Of a DNA stretch of 64,000 nt, positions 1 to 10,516 are shown piece by piece. Both the position numbers and the translations under genes were made by a program. This DNA is from Psychrosphaera saromensis (GTDB taxonomy: Bacteria > Pseudomonadota > Gammaproteobacteria > Enterobacterales > Alteromonadaceae). Every line of letters begins with the position of its first letter. The stretch's first letter is position 1. The stretch covers positions 1,576,824-1,640,823 of the forward strand of contig NZ_MSCH01000003.1 of NCBI RefSeq assembly GCF_002954545.1. Reading direction: 5' to 3'. The notes below the pieces were generated by a model that was not told the DNA's origin, did no database searches, and worked only from the letters and a program-made list of their open reading frames with translations.

Positions 1-13
1 CATCAGTTAAAAA

Positions 14-46
14 TAAAAACGGAGCATATTATGCTCCGTTTTTTTA
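14..46. terminator. Bidirectional rho-independent terminator
   Basis: A GGAGCAT/ATGCTCC stem with a 3-nt loop is flanked by an A-run on the left and a T-run on the right, so it can work in both directions. On the minus strand it lies just past the stop codon of the retropepsin-like gene at 95-1273. Confidence 0.85.
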
Positions 47-94
47 TTAGCGCGTTTAACTTAACCTAGCTTGATCTAGTTTTACCTAATTGGA

Positions 95-1273
95 TTAATT
101 CACAGCCAGTATTAATAGATTGTTCTGCTGATCAATTTTAAAAGCAAAGTGTTTTAGAAAATTCATCCCTAATAAACCATCTGCTTTATCCATACTTTCT
201 AAGTCCATAACCGCAAACTCAATAGATTTTACTCGATAACCACTAATTTGAAATTGCTCGAAACGATATACCGACGTAGTTACTACACCACCTGCGGTAT
301 TCATCTCTACTTTTCGATTAAAGGTAGGGTTCAACCAGCTCGGCAAATTATCAAAAGCGGCTTGGGATAATACCGATAAGGATGCGCCAGTATCTATCAT
401 CAAGTTTACTGGACTTTGTGCATCAAACTGTCCTTTAACAATATAATGAGCGCCACGCTTTAATAGGGGGACTGCAGACTCACCTAACATCATATCTTCT
501 ACTTTTTGTAACAAGGCTTCAACCTGAGCAGAGGATTGATCAAACTCATTTAATTGCTGTAATATTTCTTGTGCGGAAGTTAACTGGTTCAGTTCAATTT
601 TAGCTTTACTGAGCATAAGCAGATACGGCGGATAATTAGGCTCATCAAAGAGTAAAGGCTCAATGAGTTCAACAACGTCATTCCATAAACTCTGTTGGCT
701 TAATATCGCATACTGTTTTTGTGCTAATAGATGAATTTGGTTTTCGCTGCTTTGTTCAATTTCGATATTAAATGAGTTATCGATAATTTCCTTGTACAGC
801 TTTATTGCTGCTTGGTATTGCTGTAAATGTGAAAATCGCTGCGCTTCTAATTGTAATACTCCAATGTGATAAGCATTGTCATTAAAGAAATAGCGAGTGA
901 ATTCTGCCACAACCTTATGTTCATCATTTTTTAAATCACGGAATAAGCTGTGCAACCAAGAACTTAATAATTTATCGGCTAATACATCATCTTGAACAAG
1001 GATGTCACTATAAATTTCAATCGCCAAATCAAATTCTTGTTTGTTAAAGTACTGATTTGCTTGTTGAAAAAGCTCGTCGTTAGACATGCTTTGCTCATTA
1101 GAAACGCTAAAAGGATTGTGTTCTACAGAACTCTCTTTCGCTAAAGGTGGCGTTATCGGCGGGGCTATTTGATTAGACGAATCGGTATGATCATTAACAT
1201 TAAGATAAAAATATAGGTTTAAGCTTAATGATAAAAACAATATCAAAATTAACAGCTTAATTTTAATTTGCAT
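95..1273 (-). CDS. Membrane-anchored TPR protein with retropepsin-like aspartic protease domain
   Basis: This is a 392-aa protein. An N-terminal hydrophobic segment (about residues 6-24) acts as a signal anchor. The middle (about 65-250) looks like TPR-type helical repeats. The C-terminal 120 residues form a single retropepsin-type lobe: the DTGAS motif has its catalytic Asp at residue 294, and a GLLGMNFL motif follows near 370. Such one-lobe proteases act as dimers in the known family, so activity on periplasmic or membrane substrates is likely but the substrate is unknown. The gene stands alone, ends in the terminator at 14-46, and is followed upstream by two small membrane protein genes on the same strand. 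Confidence 0.8.
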   Translation of the reverse strand: MQIKIKLLILILFLSLSLNLYFYLNVNDHTDSSNQIAPPITPPLAKESSVEHNPFSVSNEQSMSNDELFQQANQYFNKQEFDLAIEIYSDILVQDDVLADKLLSSWLHSLFRDLKNDEHKVVAEFTRYFFNDNAYHIGVLQLEAQRFSHLQQYQAAIKLYKEIIDNSFNIEIEQSSENQIHLLAQKQYAILSQQSLWNDVVELIEPLLFDEPNYPPYLLMLSKAKIELNQLTSAQEILQQLNEFDQSSAQVEALLQKVEDMMLGESAVPLLKRGAHYIVKGQFDAQSPVNLMIDTGASLSVLSQAAFDNLPSWLNPTFNRKVEMNTAGGVVTTSVYRFEQFQISGYRVKSIEFAVMDLESMDKADGLLGMNFLKHFAFKIDQQNNLLILAVN

Positions 1274-1388
1274 TTTTCTCTCGTTTGTTAAGTGAACCTT
1301 TAGTGAATATACCTTAATTGAATCTATTTATTAAGTTAGCTAAATGGATTCAATTAGCTAACTTAACAAACTTGTTATAAATGTTTAT

Positions 1389-1640
1389 TTATAGTGAGTT
1401 GATCTCATTTTTTAAATCGTAATCCTGGCTTGTTACAATTTTTTCTAACACAGCGGTACGCTCTTTTACTTCAGCAAGTTCTTGTTGTAATTGAGTAATC
1501 TGCTTGTTTAATTGTTCAGAGATATTTTTGGCGTTGTCTGTGCTTTGACTTTTAGCTTTAAGATTTGCTTTGTAAGCGGAAAGTAAAATGCCTCCAACAA
1601 TAGCGACAATAGGGATTAAAAATACGATGTTACCTGACAT
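1389..1640 (-). CDS. Small PspB-like membrane protein (paralogue 1)
   Basis: This is an 83-aa protein with one N-terminal membrane helix (about residues 5-22), a charged linker and a C-terminal coiled coil that ends in a LEKIVTSQDYDLKNEI-type motif. The layout and the end motif recall PspB of the phage-shock envelope stress system, which is about 74 aa, but no pspA or pspC is present here. An AAGAG ribosome site precedes the ATG. It is clearly related to the next gene, so the pair arose by tandem duplication. The stress role is inferred only from family resemblance. Confidence 0.7.
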   Translation of the reverse strand: MSGNIVFLIPIVAIVGGILLSAYKANLKAKSQSTDNAKNISEQLNKQITQLQQELAEVKERTAVLEKIVTSQDYDLKNEINSL

Positions 1641-1681
1641 AATGTTAACTCTTGGTTTGTTATTACAAAAATATAATTTAG

Positions 1682-1915
1682 TTAGCTCACTTTGCTTAAT
1701 TTGTTAATTTCATCTTTTAACAAATATTTTTCATCAGTGACAATTTTCTCTAGTACTTCAATTCGCTGTTTTAATTCATTAATAATGGCTTGGGTATCTT
1801 CATCAGTTTTTGATATTTGTTGTTTAAGTTGTAATTTTACATACTCAGCATAGGCTGAGTAACCTAGGCCACCAATGATAGCGACTAATGCAATTATAAA
1901 ATGTGCAGTTTCCAT
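1682..1915 (-). CDS. Small PspB-like membrane protein (paralogue 2)
   Basis: This is a 77-aa protein with an N-terminal membrane helix (about residues 4-22) and a C-terminal coiled coil ending LEKIVTDEKYLLKDEI, almost the same as the end of its neighbour. An AAGGA ribosome site lies 6 nt before the ATG. The two genes are 41 bp apart on the same strand and are probably co-transcribed. The upstream 267 bp to tadA hold the divergent promoter region; I recognise no specific operator there. PspB-like function is a family-level guess. Confidence 0.72.
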   Translation of the reverse strand: METAHFIIALVAIIGGLGYSAYAEYVKLQLKQQISKTDEDTQAIINELKQRIEVLEKIVTDEKYLLKDEINKLSKVS

Positions 1916-2182
1916 GTTAATTCCTTTTTATTATTTTGCCGGTTCGAGTTTGGTTTAATTATAAAGTTGTTAAATCGGTTTAGTAGCTTTTATTTTACTT
2001 AGAACAGTACCTAAATTTATACAACTGTAACAACATATAACAACATTTGTACCAAAATTTAACTTATTGAAAATAAACAGTATTAATTATTAATGAGATA
2101 ATTACATTGTGGTATTAACTGAATTTTAGTCTAATTAGCCAAATTTTATGGCCACGCCTTCAAGAGTAACAAATAGATATTT

Positions 2183-2695
2183 ATGAGTGATGAGCTAAAT
2201 ACAGACCTTAAGTGGATGTCATACGCAATTGAACTTGCCAGTAAAGCTGAACAGCAGGGCGAAATACCCGTCGGTGCCGTTCTGGTAAAAGATGACGAAA
2301 TAATAGGGCAGGGATGGAATCAATCTATCACCTTGAACGACCCAACGGCTCACGCTGAAGTGATGGCCATTAGAGATGCAGGGCAAAGAGTTGATAATTA
2401 TCGTTTAGTTGGCTCTACGTTATATGTGACTTTAGAACCTTGCCCTATGTGCGCAGGCGCTTTAGTACATAGTCGAATTGATAAGTTGGTATTTGGTGCG
2501 AGTGATTTAAAAACCGGTGCAGCGGGCAGTGTGATGAACATAGTGAGCCATGAAAAATTAAATCATCAGCTAGAGGTAGTACCTGGTGTGTTACAACAAG
2601 AATGTAGTCAGGCTATATCTGCTTTTTTTAAGAAACGACGTCAGCAAAAGAAAGCAGATAAGTTAAAGAATACATTGGATGAGAATAAAGAATAA
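2183..2695 (+). CDS. tadA: tRNA-specific adenosine deaminase
   Basis: TadA converts adenosine to inosine at the wobble position of tRNA-Arg(ACG). The 170-aa protein has the zinc deaminase signature at the same residue numbers as E. coli TadA: His57 and Glu59 in the HAE motif, then Cys87 and Cys90 in the PCPMC motif. The C-terminus is a lysine-rich tail. The gene lies next to mltF and purL, as in E. coli, though here mltF is convergent with it. Confidence 0.96.
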   Translation: MSDELNTDLKWMSYAIELASKAEQQGEIPVGAVLVKDDEIIGQGWNQSITLNDPTAHAEVMAIRDAGQRVDNYRLVGSTLYVTLEPCPMCAGALVHSRIDKLVFGASDLKTGAAGSVMNIVSHEKLNHQLEVVPGVLQQECSQAISAFFKKRRQQKKADKLKNTLDENKE

Positions 2696-2698
2696 CGG

Positions 2699-2890
2699 CT
2701 ATGACGTAGTCGTATCTGTTGTTTGATTCTCTGTTCTATTAATCGTAGAGCCTTCTAGACTCATAGGGATTTGTTTTATACGGCGATGCACTAATCGGCG
2801 TGTCTTATGTCTATTTGCTACGCGTCTGCGCATACTCGTATTCATTAAGCCTACTTTTTTAAGATTGTTAGTTCTTCTTCTGCGTAACAC
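2699..2890 (-). CDS. Possible small, very basic protein
   Basis: This is a 63-codon frame rich in Arg and Lys, which ends 4 bp from the tadA stop in convergent orientation. It would start with GTG, preceded by an AGGAAG ribosome site at about 5 nt. It lies downstream of mltF on the same strand. I do not recognise the protein, and it could be a chance open frame. The good ribosome site and its full occupation of the gap are the only support. Confidence 0.35.
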   Translation of the reverse strand: MLRRRRTNNLKKVGLMNTSMRRRVANRHKTRRLVHRRIKQIPMSLEGSTINRTENQTTDTTTS

Positions 2891-2929
2891 TTTTTCTTCC
2901 TAACTCTGCGTAGTCTTAAATAGATTAAT

Positions 2930-2970
2930 ACGATAACAACAGGCGCTTATCAGCGTTAAGTTGTTATCGT
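2930..2970. other. Perfect 11-bp inverted repeat after mltF
   Basis: The arms ACGATAACAAC (2930-2940) and GTTGTTATCGT (2960-2970) pair perfectly, and a small CGCT/AGCG stem is nested between them. It begins 6 nt past the mltF stop on the minus strand. There is no T-run after it, so it is more likely an RNA 3'-end stabilising hairpin or a protein site than a simple terminator. Confidence 0.6.
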
Positions 2971-2976
2971 CCGTCG

Positions 2977-4440
2977 CTATAGCGCTTGTTGAAGCTTATT
3001 CTCTTGCACAGCATCACTTTTCTTACTGGCAATAGACTCATCTTCTGTTGTTTTTTGATCTATCCAAACTAACGTATCGTAATAGCGTCTAATGTTTGAA
3101 ACATAATTAACCGCTTCATCGCCACGAGCAAATCCATAACGAGTTTTTTTGTAATAACGCTTCTGGCGTAACAGAGGTAACTGGTTTTTAACATCTACCC
3201 ATTTATCTGGATTACCACCAAGTTTAGACGTAAGCCTACGTGCATCTTGTACGTGACCCCAACCTATATTGTATGCTGCTAAGGCAAACCAAGGTCTGTC
3301 ATGTTCTGAAATTCTATCTGGAATACGTTTAAGAAGCTTTCTTAAATAAACAGAACCACCACGAATATTATCTTCTGGATCCAAACGACTTTCAACACCA
3401 AACTGTTTTGCCGTTGGTTGTGTCAGCATCATAATGCCACGCACACCGGTTGGTGATTTTGCTTTAGGATCCCAATGAGACTCTTGATAGCTTTGTGCTG
3501 CAAGTAAACGCCAGTCTATGTCGCCAGCGTAAACTTCAAACCAGTCTTTGTACTTAGGTAGTACTTTATCAACTGCGCGCATAAATAAGCGAGTATCAAC
3601 GTAATTGAATTTTTCTACATGACCAAAATACCTATCTTCTAACGCAACAAGTTCGCCGGACTGATTCATTTCACCAAAAAAATCAATTAGGACTGCGTAT
3701 AAAGAGTCATCGTAATTGTCATTTAACAACCAGCTAAGTTGTTGTTTTTTCTCTACCGTAAAGGCAACACTAATATCAGGGAAGTAACGGCGAACAATCG
3801 ATAAGTTGTGTGAATCAGCAATGGTGTAATCAACCGTACCATCCATTACCATTTCTAAGATTTCGTTTGGATCCGAATTCTCAGCGACTTCAATTTTAAG
3901 GTTTGGATATTCATCGGCCATGCTCAATAATTTTTCGTGGTGGCTAGTTTGTGCTGCCACGGTTATTGGCGCATCCAGATCTTCCATTGAATTTGGACGT
4001 TTACGACCTTGTTTAAAAACAACTTTTTGCGAAATGTTTAAATATGGCGGCGAATATCTGAATTTTTCAGAACGCGTTTTAGTTGGGGCTAATCCGCCAA
4101 CAAGAATATCGACTGTGCCATTTTCTAATTTAGGCAATAACTCAGATACGTGATAACTCGGAATTAACTCTATTTCCACGTCTAAGTAATTGGCAAAATT
4201 TCGCACTAAGTCGTGCTCAAATCCAGCTGGTGTATCGATATCTACGTAATAGCTTGTTGGATTAAATAAAATGCCAACCTTTAATACGTTAGCTTTTTTT
4301 ATCTGCTGTAGTTTCGAGTTTTTATCTGACGGCTGGCAAGCAGCAAGCAAAATCAATAGCGACACGACCCATAATAGGCGTGTTTTTATCGATTTGAAGG
4401 CACAAGTGAATGTGCGCAATTTAAGGTTTTTTTGTTTCAT
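2977..4440 (-). CDS. mltF: Membrane-bound lytic murein transglycosylase F
   Basis: MltF cleaves the MurNAc-GlcNAc bond of peptidoglycan from the inner face of the outer membrane. With the ATG at 4440 the product is 487 aa. It has an N-terminal hydrophobic segment with a lipoprotein-like LLAAC, an SBP-type regulatory domain (about residues 45-280) and a C-terminal SLT domain with the catalytic Glu in SYQESHWD and the GIMMLT motif. An in-frame ATG at 4509 would add 23 residues and has a better AAGGA ribosome site, so the start is uncertain. The divergent neighbour is purL. Confidence 0.92.
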   Translation of the reverse strand: MKQKNLKLRTFTCAFKSIKTRLLWVVSLLILLAACQPSDKNSKLQQIKKANVLKVGILFNPTSYYVDIDTPAGFEHDLVRNFANYLDVEIELIPSYHVSELLPKLENGTVDILVGGLAPTKTRSEKFRYSPPYLNISQKVVFKQGRKRPNSMEDLDAPITVAAQTSHHEKLLSMADEYPNLKIEVAENSDPNEILEMVMDGTVDYTIADSHNLSIVRRYFPDISVAFTVEKKQQLSWLLNDNYDDSLYAVLIDFFGEMNQSGELVALEDRYFGHVEKFNYVDTRLFMRAVDKVLPKYKDWFEVYAGDIDWRLLAAQSYQESHWDPKAKSPTGVRGIMMLTQPTAKQFGVESRLDPEDNIRGGSVYLRKLLKRIPDRISEHDRPWFALAAYNIGWGHVQDARRLTSKLGGNPDKWVDVKNQLPLLRQKRYYKKTRYGFARGDEAVNYVSNIRRYYDTLVWIDQKTTEDESIASKKSDAVQENKLQQAL

Positions 4441-4681
4441 GGGGCGTTTATACCACAAACTGGATTTGCCAGTCACTAAACATAATTTTAGAAAAATAAA
4501 AAAATCCATTATATTACGATCAATCCTTTATCGGGTAAGCTTAGATTTGTTAGTTATAAAAAAGTGAAAATAAGGTGTTAAATTATCTGGTCGATTTGCT
4601 TGAAATTGTGCTAATCGTGTTTTTTTATTTATTCAATTTATTAATTACGCCTGCGCTCTATATCTTGTAGTTTATTGTGTA

Positions 4682-4687
4682 TATAAT
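4682..4687 (+). promoter_or_regulatory. Probable -10 element of purL
   Basis: A TATAAT hexamer lies 53 bp before the purL start, in the 230-300 bp between mltF and purL. No convincing -35 hexamer sits at the right distance, and I see no PurR operator palindrome. The rest of this gap is AT-rich and shows nothing more. Confidence 0.4.
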
Positions 4688-4740
4688 GCGCGCCTAATTT
4701 TTTATCCTTTCAAAACAATCAATGAATGGTGAATTGGCAT

Positions 4741-7700
4741 ATGTTAATCCTTCGTGGTGCCCCAGCTTTATCTGAATTTCGTGTTAAAAAACTTCTTGCT
4801 GCATTTTCGTCTATTGGCTTAAATGTTAAAGACATTTATGCGGAATATTCGCATTTTGCTGACGTATCAGCGGAACTATCTAATGATGATTTAACTAAGT
4901 TAAATGCATTGTTAAAATATGGTCCGTCTATCGCCCAGCATGAACCTGAAGGTGAACTGATACTAGTTACGCCTCGTCCAGGAACTATCTCTCCTTGGTC
5001 CACCAAAGCAACTAACATAGCTAATAACTGTGGTCTACAAAGTGTCAAACGCGTAGAACGTGGTATAGCCTATTATGTTGTGGCTGATGGATTAACCGCT
5101 GAACAAAAACAACTAGTGATTGCTGAGTTATACGACCGCATGACCGAAGTCGTGTTCACTGACTTACAACAAGCCTCACAATTATTTATTGAAGAATCGC
5201 CTAAGCCGTTTGCTTCTGTGAATGTTTTATCTGGTGGACGTGAAGCGTTATCATCAGCAAACATCACAATGGGCTTAGCCCTTGCTGATGACGAAATCGA
5301 CTATCTGGTTGAGAACTTTACCAAGTTAGGCCGTAATCCAAACGACATCGAATTATATATGTTTGCTCAAGCAAACTCTGAGCACTGTCGTCACAAAATA
5401 TTCAATGCAGATTGGACAATCGACGGGGTTAATCAACCTAAGTCTTTGTTCAAAATGATCAAAAATACATTTGAACACAATAGCGAATATGTAACCTCAG
5501 CTTATAAAGACAATGCAGCGGTTATGCACGGCTCTGAAGCGGGACGTTTTTTCGCAAATCCAGAAACCAATGCTTATCAGTACCATAACGAAAGCATTGA
5601 TATCTTGATGAAAGTTGAAACACATAATCACCCAACGGCTATTTCTCCTTTCCCTGGCGCTGCAACAGGCTCTGGTGGCGAAATACGTGATGAAGGCGCA
5701 ACAGGTCGTGGTTCAAAACCTAAAGCTGGCTTAAGCGGTTATTCAGTTTCTAACTTACGCATTCCTAATTTTGAACAACCTTGGGAAATCAATTACGGTA
5801 AACCAAGCCGTATTGTGACTGCATTAGATATTATGATGGAAGGCCCACTTGGTGGCGCTGCATTTAATAACGAATTTGGCCGTCCAAATATCTTAGGTTA
5901 CTTCCGTACTTATGAAGACAAAGTAAATAGTCATAACGGTGTTGAAGTTCGTGGTTACCACAAACCTATTATGCTTGCAGGTGGCTTAGGGAATATTCGT
6001 CGTGAACATACTCAAAAAGGTATTGTTCCAGTTGGCGCTAAGTTAATTGCGTTAGGTGGTCCTGCGATGAACATTGGTTTAGGCGGCAGTGCTGCTTCTT
6101 CAATGGCATCAGGTCAATCGAACGAAGACTTAGATTTTGCCTCGGTTCAGCGTGAAAACCCAGAAATGGAACGTCGTTGCCAAGAAGTTATCGACAAATG
6201 TTGGCAGCTAGGTGATGAAAACCCAATTGCCTTTATCCATGATGTTGGTGCCGGTGGTCTTTCTAATGCATTCCCAGAATTAGTGAATGACGCTGAAGTA
6301 GGCGGTAAATTTGAGTTACGTAATGTACCAAATGATGAACCGGGCATGTCACCATTAGAAATCTGGTGTAACGAATCTCAAGAACGTTATGTAATAGCCG
6401 TTGCTGCTGAAAACCTAGAAGTGTTTGAACAGTTATGTAAGCGTGAACGTGCGCAATACGCTGTTATTGGTGAAGCGACTAAAGAACGTCACTTAACCGT
6501 TAGTGATGAGCACTTTAATAACAATCCAATTGATTTACCGTTAGATGTTTTATTAGGTAAAGCTCCTAAAATGCATCGTGATGTAAAATCTGCTCAAGCT
6601 TTGGGTACTGAATTCGATTTAACCAATATTAAATTGGCTGACGCAGCAGAGCGTATTTTACGTTTACCTACTGTGGCAGAAAAAACTTTCTTAGTAACCA
6701 TTGGTGACCGTACGGTTACTGGCATGGTTGCTCGTGATCAGATGGTTGGCCCTTGGCAAGTTCCTGTAGCGGATGTTGCGGTTACTACTGCTGCATTGGA
6801 CACTTACCACGGTGAAGCAATGTCATTAGGTGAAAGAACACCGATTGCCTTGTTAAACTATGGTGCATCAGCGCGTATGGCGGTTGGTGAGTCAATCACT
6901 AACATAGCCGCTTCTGATATTGGCGAATTAAAACGCATTAAAATGTCAGCTAACTGGATGGCCGCAGCCGGTCACCCAGGCGAAGATGCTGGTCTTTATG
7001 AAGCCGTTAAAGCTATTGGTGAAGAATTATGTCCTGCATTGGAATTAACCATTCCTGTAGGTAAAGACTCAATGTCGATGAAAACTCAGTGGCAAGATGA
7101 AGCTTCAAATGAAGACAAGTCGGTAACGTCACCACTTTCATTGGTAATTACTGCGTTTGCTCGTGTTGAAGATGTACGTAATACCGCAACGCCTCAGCTT
7201 AGAACCGACAAAGGTGAGTCAGAACTTATCTTGCTTGATTTAGGCAATAAGCAAAATCGTATGGGCGCGAGCTGTTTAGCTCAAGTTTATAATGAGTTAG
7301 GCACGTCAACGCCAGATGTTGACGACGCTAAAACATTAAAAGGCTTCTTCGACAGCGTTCAAACCTTAATTCGTGACGGTAAAGTGATGGCATATCACGA
7401 CCGTTCGGATGGTGGTTTATTCTCAACGGTTACTGAAATGGCATTTGCTGGTAAAGCCGGTGTTAATGTTGAGCTTGGGGGTTTATGTAGCTTAGGTGGT
7501 GGCGACGTAACTGCGGCATTATTTAACGAAGAGTTAGGTGCGGTTATTCAGGTTAAATCTTCAGATAAAGCTGCGGTATTAGCGGTATTAGCTGAAAATG
7601 GTTTAGCTGGAATGTCACACGTTATTGGCTCTGTTAATAATGACGACAAAATTAGCTTTACCGTTAACGGCAAAGTAGTCCTTGAAAATACTCGTACTCA

Positions 7701-8661
7701 TTACCGTACGGTTTGGGCTGAAACTACATTCAAAATGCAATCACTGCGTGATAATCCTGAATGTGCTCAACAAGAACATGACGCTAAATTTGATGTAAAT
7801 GACAAAGGTTTAAATGTTGAATTAACATTCGACATTAACGAAGACGTAGCGGCTGCGTTTATCGCAAAAGATGCATCAACAGGTGTTAAACCTAGAGTTG
7901 CGATTTTACGTGAACAAGGCGTTAACTCGCATGTTGAAATGGCAGCTGCGTTTAATCGTGCTGGCTTTGAAGCGGTAGATGTTCACATGAGTGACTTACA
8001 AGAATCTCGTATGAATCTTGCTGACTTTACTGGCTTAGTCGCTTGTGGTGGCTTCTCTTACGGTGACGTATTAGGCGCTGGTGAAGGTTGGGCTAAATCA
8101 ATCTTGTTTAATGATATGTTAAGTGAACAGTTTAAAACCTTCTTCCACCGTGACAACACCTTTAGTTTAGGTGTATGTAATGGTTGTCAGATGATGTCTA
8201 ACTTACGTTCGTTAATTCCAGGCGCTGATCATTGGCCTCGTTTTGTGACTAACAAATCAGAGCGTTTTGAAGCTCGTTTCAGCTTGGTGGAAATCCAACA
8301 GTCAGACTCTGTATTCTTTGCGGGTATGGCGGGTTCTCGTATGCCAATCGCTGTGTCTCATGGTGAAGGCCTTGCTGAGTTTACACAAGCTTCTGATATT
8401 AGCGCTGCACTTGACTCTGGTCTAGTTGCCATGCGTTATGTTGATAACAACGGTGAATTCACTGAAACTTATCCAGCGAATCCAAATGGTTCTCCAGAAG
8501 GTATTACGTCGTTAACCACTAACGATGGTCGTGTAACGATTATGATGCCACATCCGGAACGTGTATTTAGAGCAGTAACTAACTCTTGGCACCCAGATGA
8601 ATGGAAAGAAGATAGCCCTTGGATGCGTATGTTCCGTAACGCACGTAAGTGGGTTGGATAA
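4741..8661 (+). CDS. purL: Phosphoribosylformylglycinamidine synthase
   Basis: PurL is the large single-chain form that makes FGAM from FGAR, glutamine and ATP in purine synthesis. The ATG at 4741 gives 1306 aa starting [14 protein letters not shown], which matches the N-terminus of the family (E. coli 1295 aa). An ATG at 4726 would add five residues. An N-terminal PurS-like part, two AIRS-type halves and a C-terminal glutamine amidotransferase domain are in order. The nucleophile is Cys1146 in GVCNGCQ, and the HPER motif near the end provides the catalytic His. A strong terminator follows. Confidence 0.97.
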   Translation: MLILRGAPALSEFRVKKLLAAFSSIGLNVKDIYAEYSHFADVSAELSNDDLTKLNALLKYGPSIAQHEPEGELILVTPRPGTISPWSTKATNIANNCGLQSVKRVERGIAYYVVADGLTAEQKQLVIAELYDRMTEVVFTDLQQASQLFIEESPKPFASVNVLSGGREALSSANITMGLALADDEIDYLVENFTKLGRNPNDIELYMFAQANSEHCRHKIFNADWTIDGVNQPKSLFKMIKNTFEHNSEYVTSAYKDNAAVMHGSEAGRFFANPETNAYQYHNESIDILMKVETHNHPTAISPFPGAATGSGGEIRDEGATGRGSKPKAGLSGYSVSNLRIPNFEQPWEINYGKPSRIVTALDIMMEGPLGGAAFNNEFGRPNILGYFRTYEDKVNSHNGVEVRGYHKPIMLAGGLGNIRREHTQKGIVPVGAKLIALGGPAMNIGLGGSAASSMASGQSNEDLDFASVQRENPEMERRCQEVIDKCWQLGDENPIAFIHDVGAGGLSNAFPELVNDAEVGGKFELRNVPNDEPGMSPLEIWCNESQERYVIAVAAENLEVFEQLCKRERAQYAVIGEATKERHLTVSDEHFNNNPIDLPLDVLLGKAPKMHRDVKSAQALGTEFDLTNIKLADAAERILRLPTVAEKTFLVTIGDRTVTGMVARDQMVGPWQVPVADVAVTTAALDTYHGEAMSLGERTPIALLNYGASARMAVGESITNIAASDIGELKRIKMSANWMAAAGHPGEDAGLYEAVKAIGEELCPALELTIPVGKDSMSMKTQWQDEASNEDKSVTSPLSLVITAFARVEDVRNTATPQLRTDKGESELILLDLGNKQNRMGASCLAQVYNELGTSTPDVDDAKTLKGFFDSVQTLIRDGKVMAYHDRSDGGLFSTVTEMAFAGKAGVNVELGGLCSLGGGDVTAALFNEELGAVIQVKSSDKAAVLAVLAENGLAGMSHVIGSVNNDDKISFTVNGKVVLENTRTHYRTVWAETTFKMQSLRDNPECAQQEHDAKFDVNDKGLNVELTFDINEDVAAAFIAKDASTGVKPRVAILREQGVNSHVEMAAAFNRAGFEAVDVHMSDLQESRMNLADFTGLVACGGFSYGDVLGAGEGWAKSILFNDMLSEQFKTFFHRDNTFSLGVCNGCQMMSNLRSLIPGADHWPRFVTNKSERFEARFSLVEIQQSDSVFFAGMAGSRMPIAVSHGEGLAEFTQASDISAALDSGLVAMRYVDNNGEFTETYPANPNGSPEGITSLTTNDGRVTIMMPHPERVFRAVTNSWHPDEWKEDSPWMRMFRNARKWVG

Positions 8662-8726
8662 GATCTGTTTATCGTTCACATGTTAATGATTTTTAAGTAA
8701 TTAGTTACTTTTAGATATTAAATCTC

Positions 8727-8752
8727 AAAAACCGCTGAAAAGCGGTTTTTTA
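8727..8752 (+). terminator. purL terminator
   Basis: AAAAACCGCT and AGCGGTTTTT pair around a GAAA tetraloop, followed by more T residues. It lies 65 bp past the purL stop. Confidence 0.9.
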
Positions 8753-8909
8753 TTTCTGTTATGAAATTTATATAAATATATCTTTAATTTACCCTTTACT
8801 TTATAGATAGTAGACTCCATAACATGCTCTTATATAAAACTAATTGGTTTGAATATCTTTAGCAAAAGTAATTATTATTAATTCTAAAGATGTAAGGAAA
8901 GGTTGCGCA

Positions 8910-10478
8910 TTGACAACAATTAAGCAAAAGCTTGAGCGATTAACTTCAGCCCAAGTGACCAAAGCAATAAATAATATTAAACGCGGAATTGAGCGAGAGA
9001 GCTTACGGGTTAATACCGACGGTAAACTATCTCAATTAGATCATCCGATTGCATTGGGAGCAGCCCTAACTCACCCTTATGTCACTACTGACTTTTCTGA
9101 ATCGTTATTAGAGTTAATTACGCCACCTTCAAATAATATCAATACGACGTTTGCTCAATTAAAAGATGTGCATAAGTTTGTCGCCCAAAATATTGGTGAT
9201 GAAGTGTTATGGCCAATGAGCATGCCTTGTTTTATTAATAATGAAGATGACATCAGGATTGCGCAATTTGGCAATTCAAATGTTGGCAAGATGAAATCAA
9301 CCTATAGAACCGGTCTAAAAAATAGATACGGCTCTATGATGCAGGCTATTTCAGGCATTCATTATAACTTCTCATTACCAACTGAGTTTTGGCAGGTATT
9401 AAAAGAATTGGATGGTTCTGACGATGATAGTCAGGATTATCAATCTGCAAAATATATGCACATGGTACGTAACATCAAACGATTTGTTTGGATTGTGACT
9501 TATCTTTACGGCGCGTCGCCGGCTATGTGTAAATCATTCTTAAAAGGCCGTGAAACAGGTTTAGACTTTGATTCTTTTGGTAAAGGATCAATATTTTTAA
9601 AGAACGGCACATCATTAAGAATGAGTGACCTAGGTTATACCAATAGCGCACAGTCAGAGTTGAATATTGAATATGGTTCATTAACTCAATATATCGAAAA
9701 ACTAAGAAAAGCGATTCATACCGAGTCTGCAGAATACAAAAAAATTGGTGTTAAAGTTGATGGCGAATATAAGCAGCTTAATCATAATATCTTACAGATA
9801 GAAAATGAATTATATGCGCCAGTAAGACCAAAACAAATTGCCGAGTCAGGTGAGAAGCCAACGGATGCACTCGCTAACCGTGGCATTATGTATGTTGAAT
9901 TAAGAGCGCTTGATGTTAATCCATTCTCTCCTTACGGTATTTCTCTTGAGCAAATGCACGTATTAGATGTGTTCTTGATGTACTGCCTATTAAGTTCTGA
10001 AACTGAGTTAACCGATGCTCAGCAGCAAGAAGCTGAAGAGAACCAAGATGCGGTGGTATTAGAAGGTAGAAAACCAGATTTAGAACTAAGCCACAATGGT
10101 GTAACTAAATCGCGTAGCAATTGGCTAGGTGAGATATTTGATGACTTCACTACTATCGCTGCATGGTTAGATACACATTATGGTAAAACGGATTACAGTG
10201 ACGCTATTAAAGCAACGTTACCATCAGTGACTGAACCGGCTAATACCTTGTCTGGCAAAGTGTTGTCAAAATTACAAACAACCCAAACCGACAATGGTGT
10301 ATTTGGTCTGCAATTAGCGCAGCAATACAAACAAGAAATACTTAACAATGAGACGAGTGAATTTTCAGCCGAATTCTTACAACAAGAATCGGTTAAGTCA
10401 CTGCAGAATCAACAAGATGTTGAGAACGCAGATAGCGTAAATTTTGACGACTTCTTAACTGAATATTTTAAATATTAG
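8910..10478 (+). CDS. gshA: Glutamate-cysteine ligase
   Basis: GshA catalyses the first step of glutathione synthesis, joining Glu and Cys with ATP. The 522-aa length fits the gammaproteobacterial GshA type (E. coli 518 aa), and conserved blocks such as RGIERESLRV near residue 25, FSESLLELITP and ELRALDVNPFSPYGI are present. The start is TTG at 8910 with an AAGGAAAGG ribosome site 8 nt before it. No ATG near it fits the family N-terminus. A perfect hairpin follows the stop, then the repeat block begins. Confidence 0.95.
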   Translation: MTTIKQKLERLTSAQVTKAINNIKRGIERESLRVNTDGKLSQLDHPIALGAALTHPYVTTDFSESLLELITPPSNNINTTFAQLKDVHKFVAQNIGDEVLWPMSMPCFINNEDDIRIAQFGNSNVGKMKSTYRTGLKNRYGSMMQAISGIHYNFSLPTEFWQVLKELDGSDDDSQDYQSAKYMHMVRNIKRFVWIVTYLYGASPAMCKSFLKGRETGLDFDSFGKGSIFLKNGTSLRMSDLGYTNSAQSELNIEYGSLTQYIEKLRKAIHTESAEYKKIGVKVDGEYKQLNHNILQIENELYAPVRPKQIAESGEKPTDALANRGIMYVELRALDVNPFSPYGISLEQMHVLDVFLMYCLLSSETELTDAQQQEAEENQDAVVLEGRKPDLELSHNGVTKSRSNWLGEIFDDFTTIAAWLDTHYGKTDYSDAIKATLPSVTEPANTLSGKVLSKLQTTQTDNGVFGLQLAQQYKQEILNNETSEFSAEFLQQESVKSLQNQQDVENADSVNFDDFLTEYFKY

Positions 10479-10516
10479 TTAGCTGTTTTTATCCTCTTTA
10501 TTTTTGTGAATTTATA

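Noticed and set aside
2699-2890. The 63-codon basic frame as a ribosomal protein
   Set aside because: The Arg-rich start is suggestive, but the sequence matches no ribosomal protein I know and it lies outside any ribosomal cluster. It is listed only as a possible gene.
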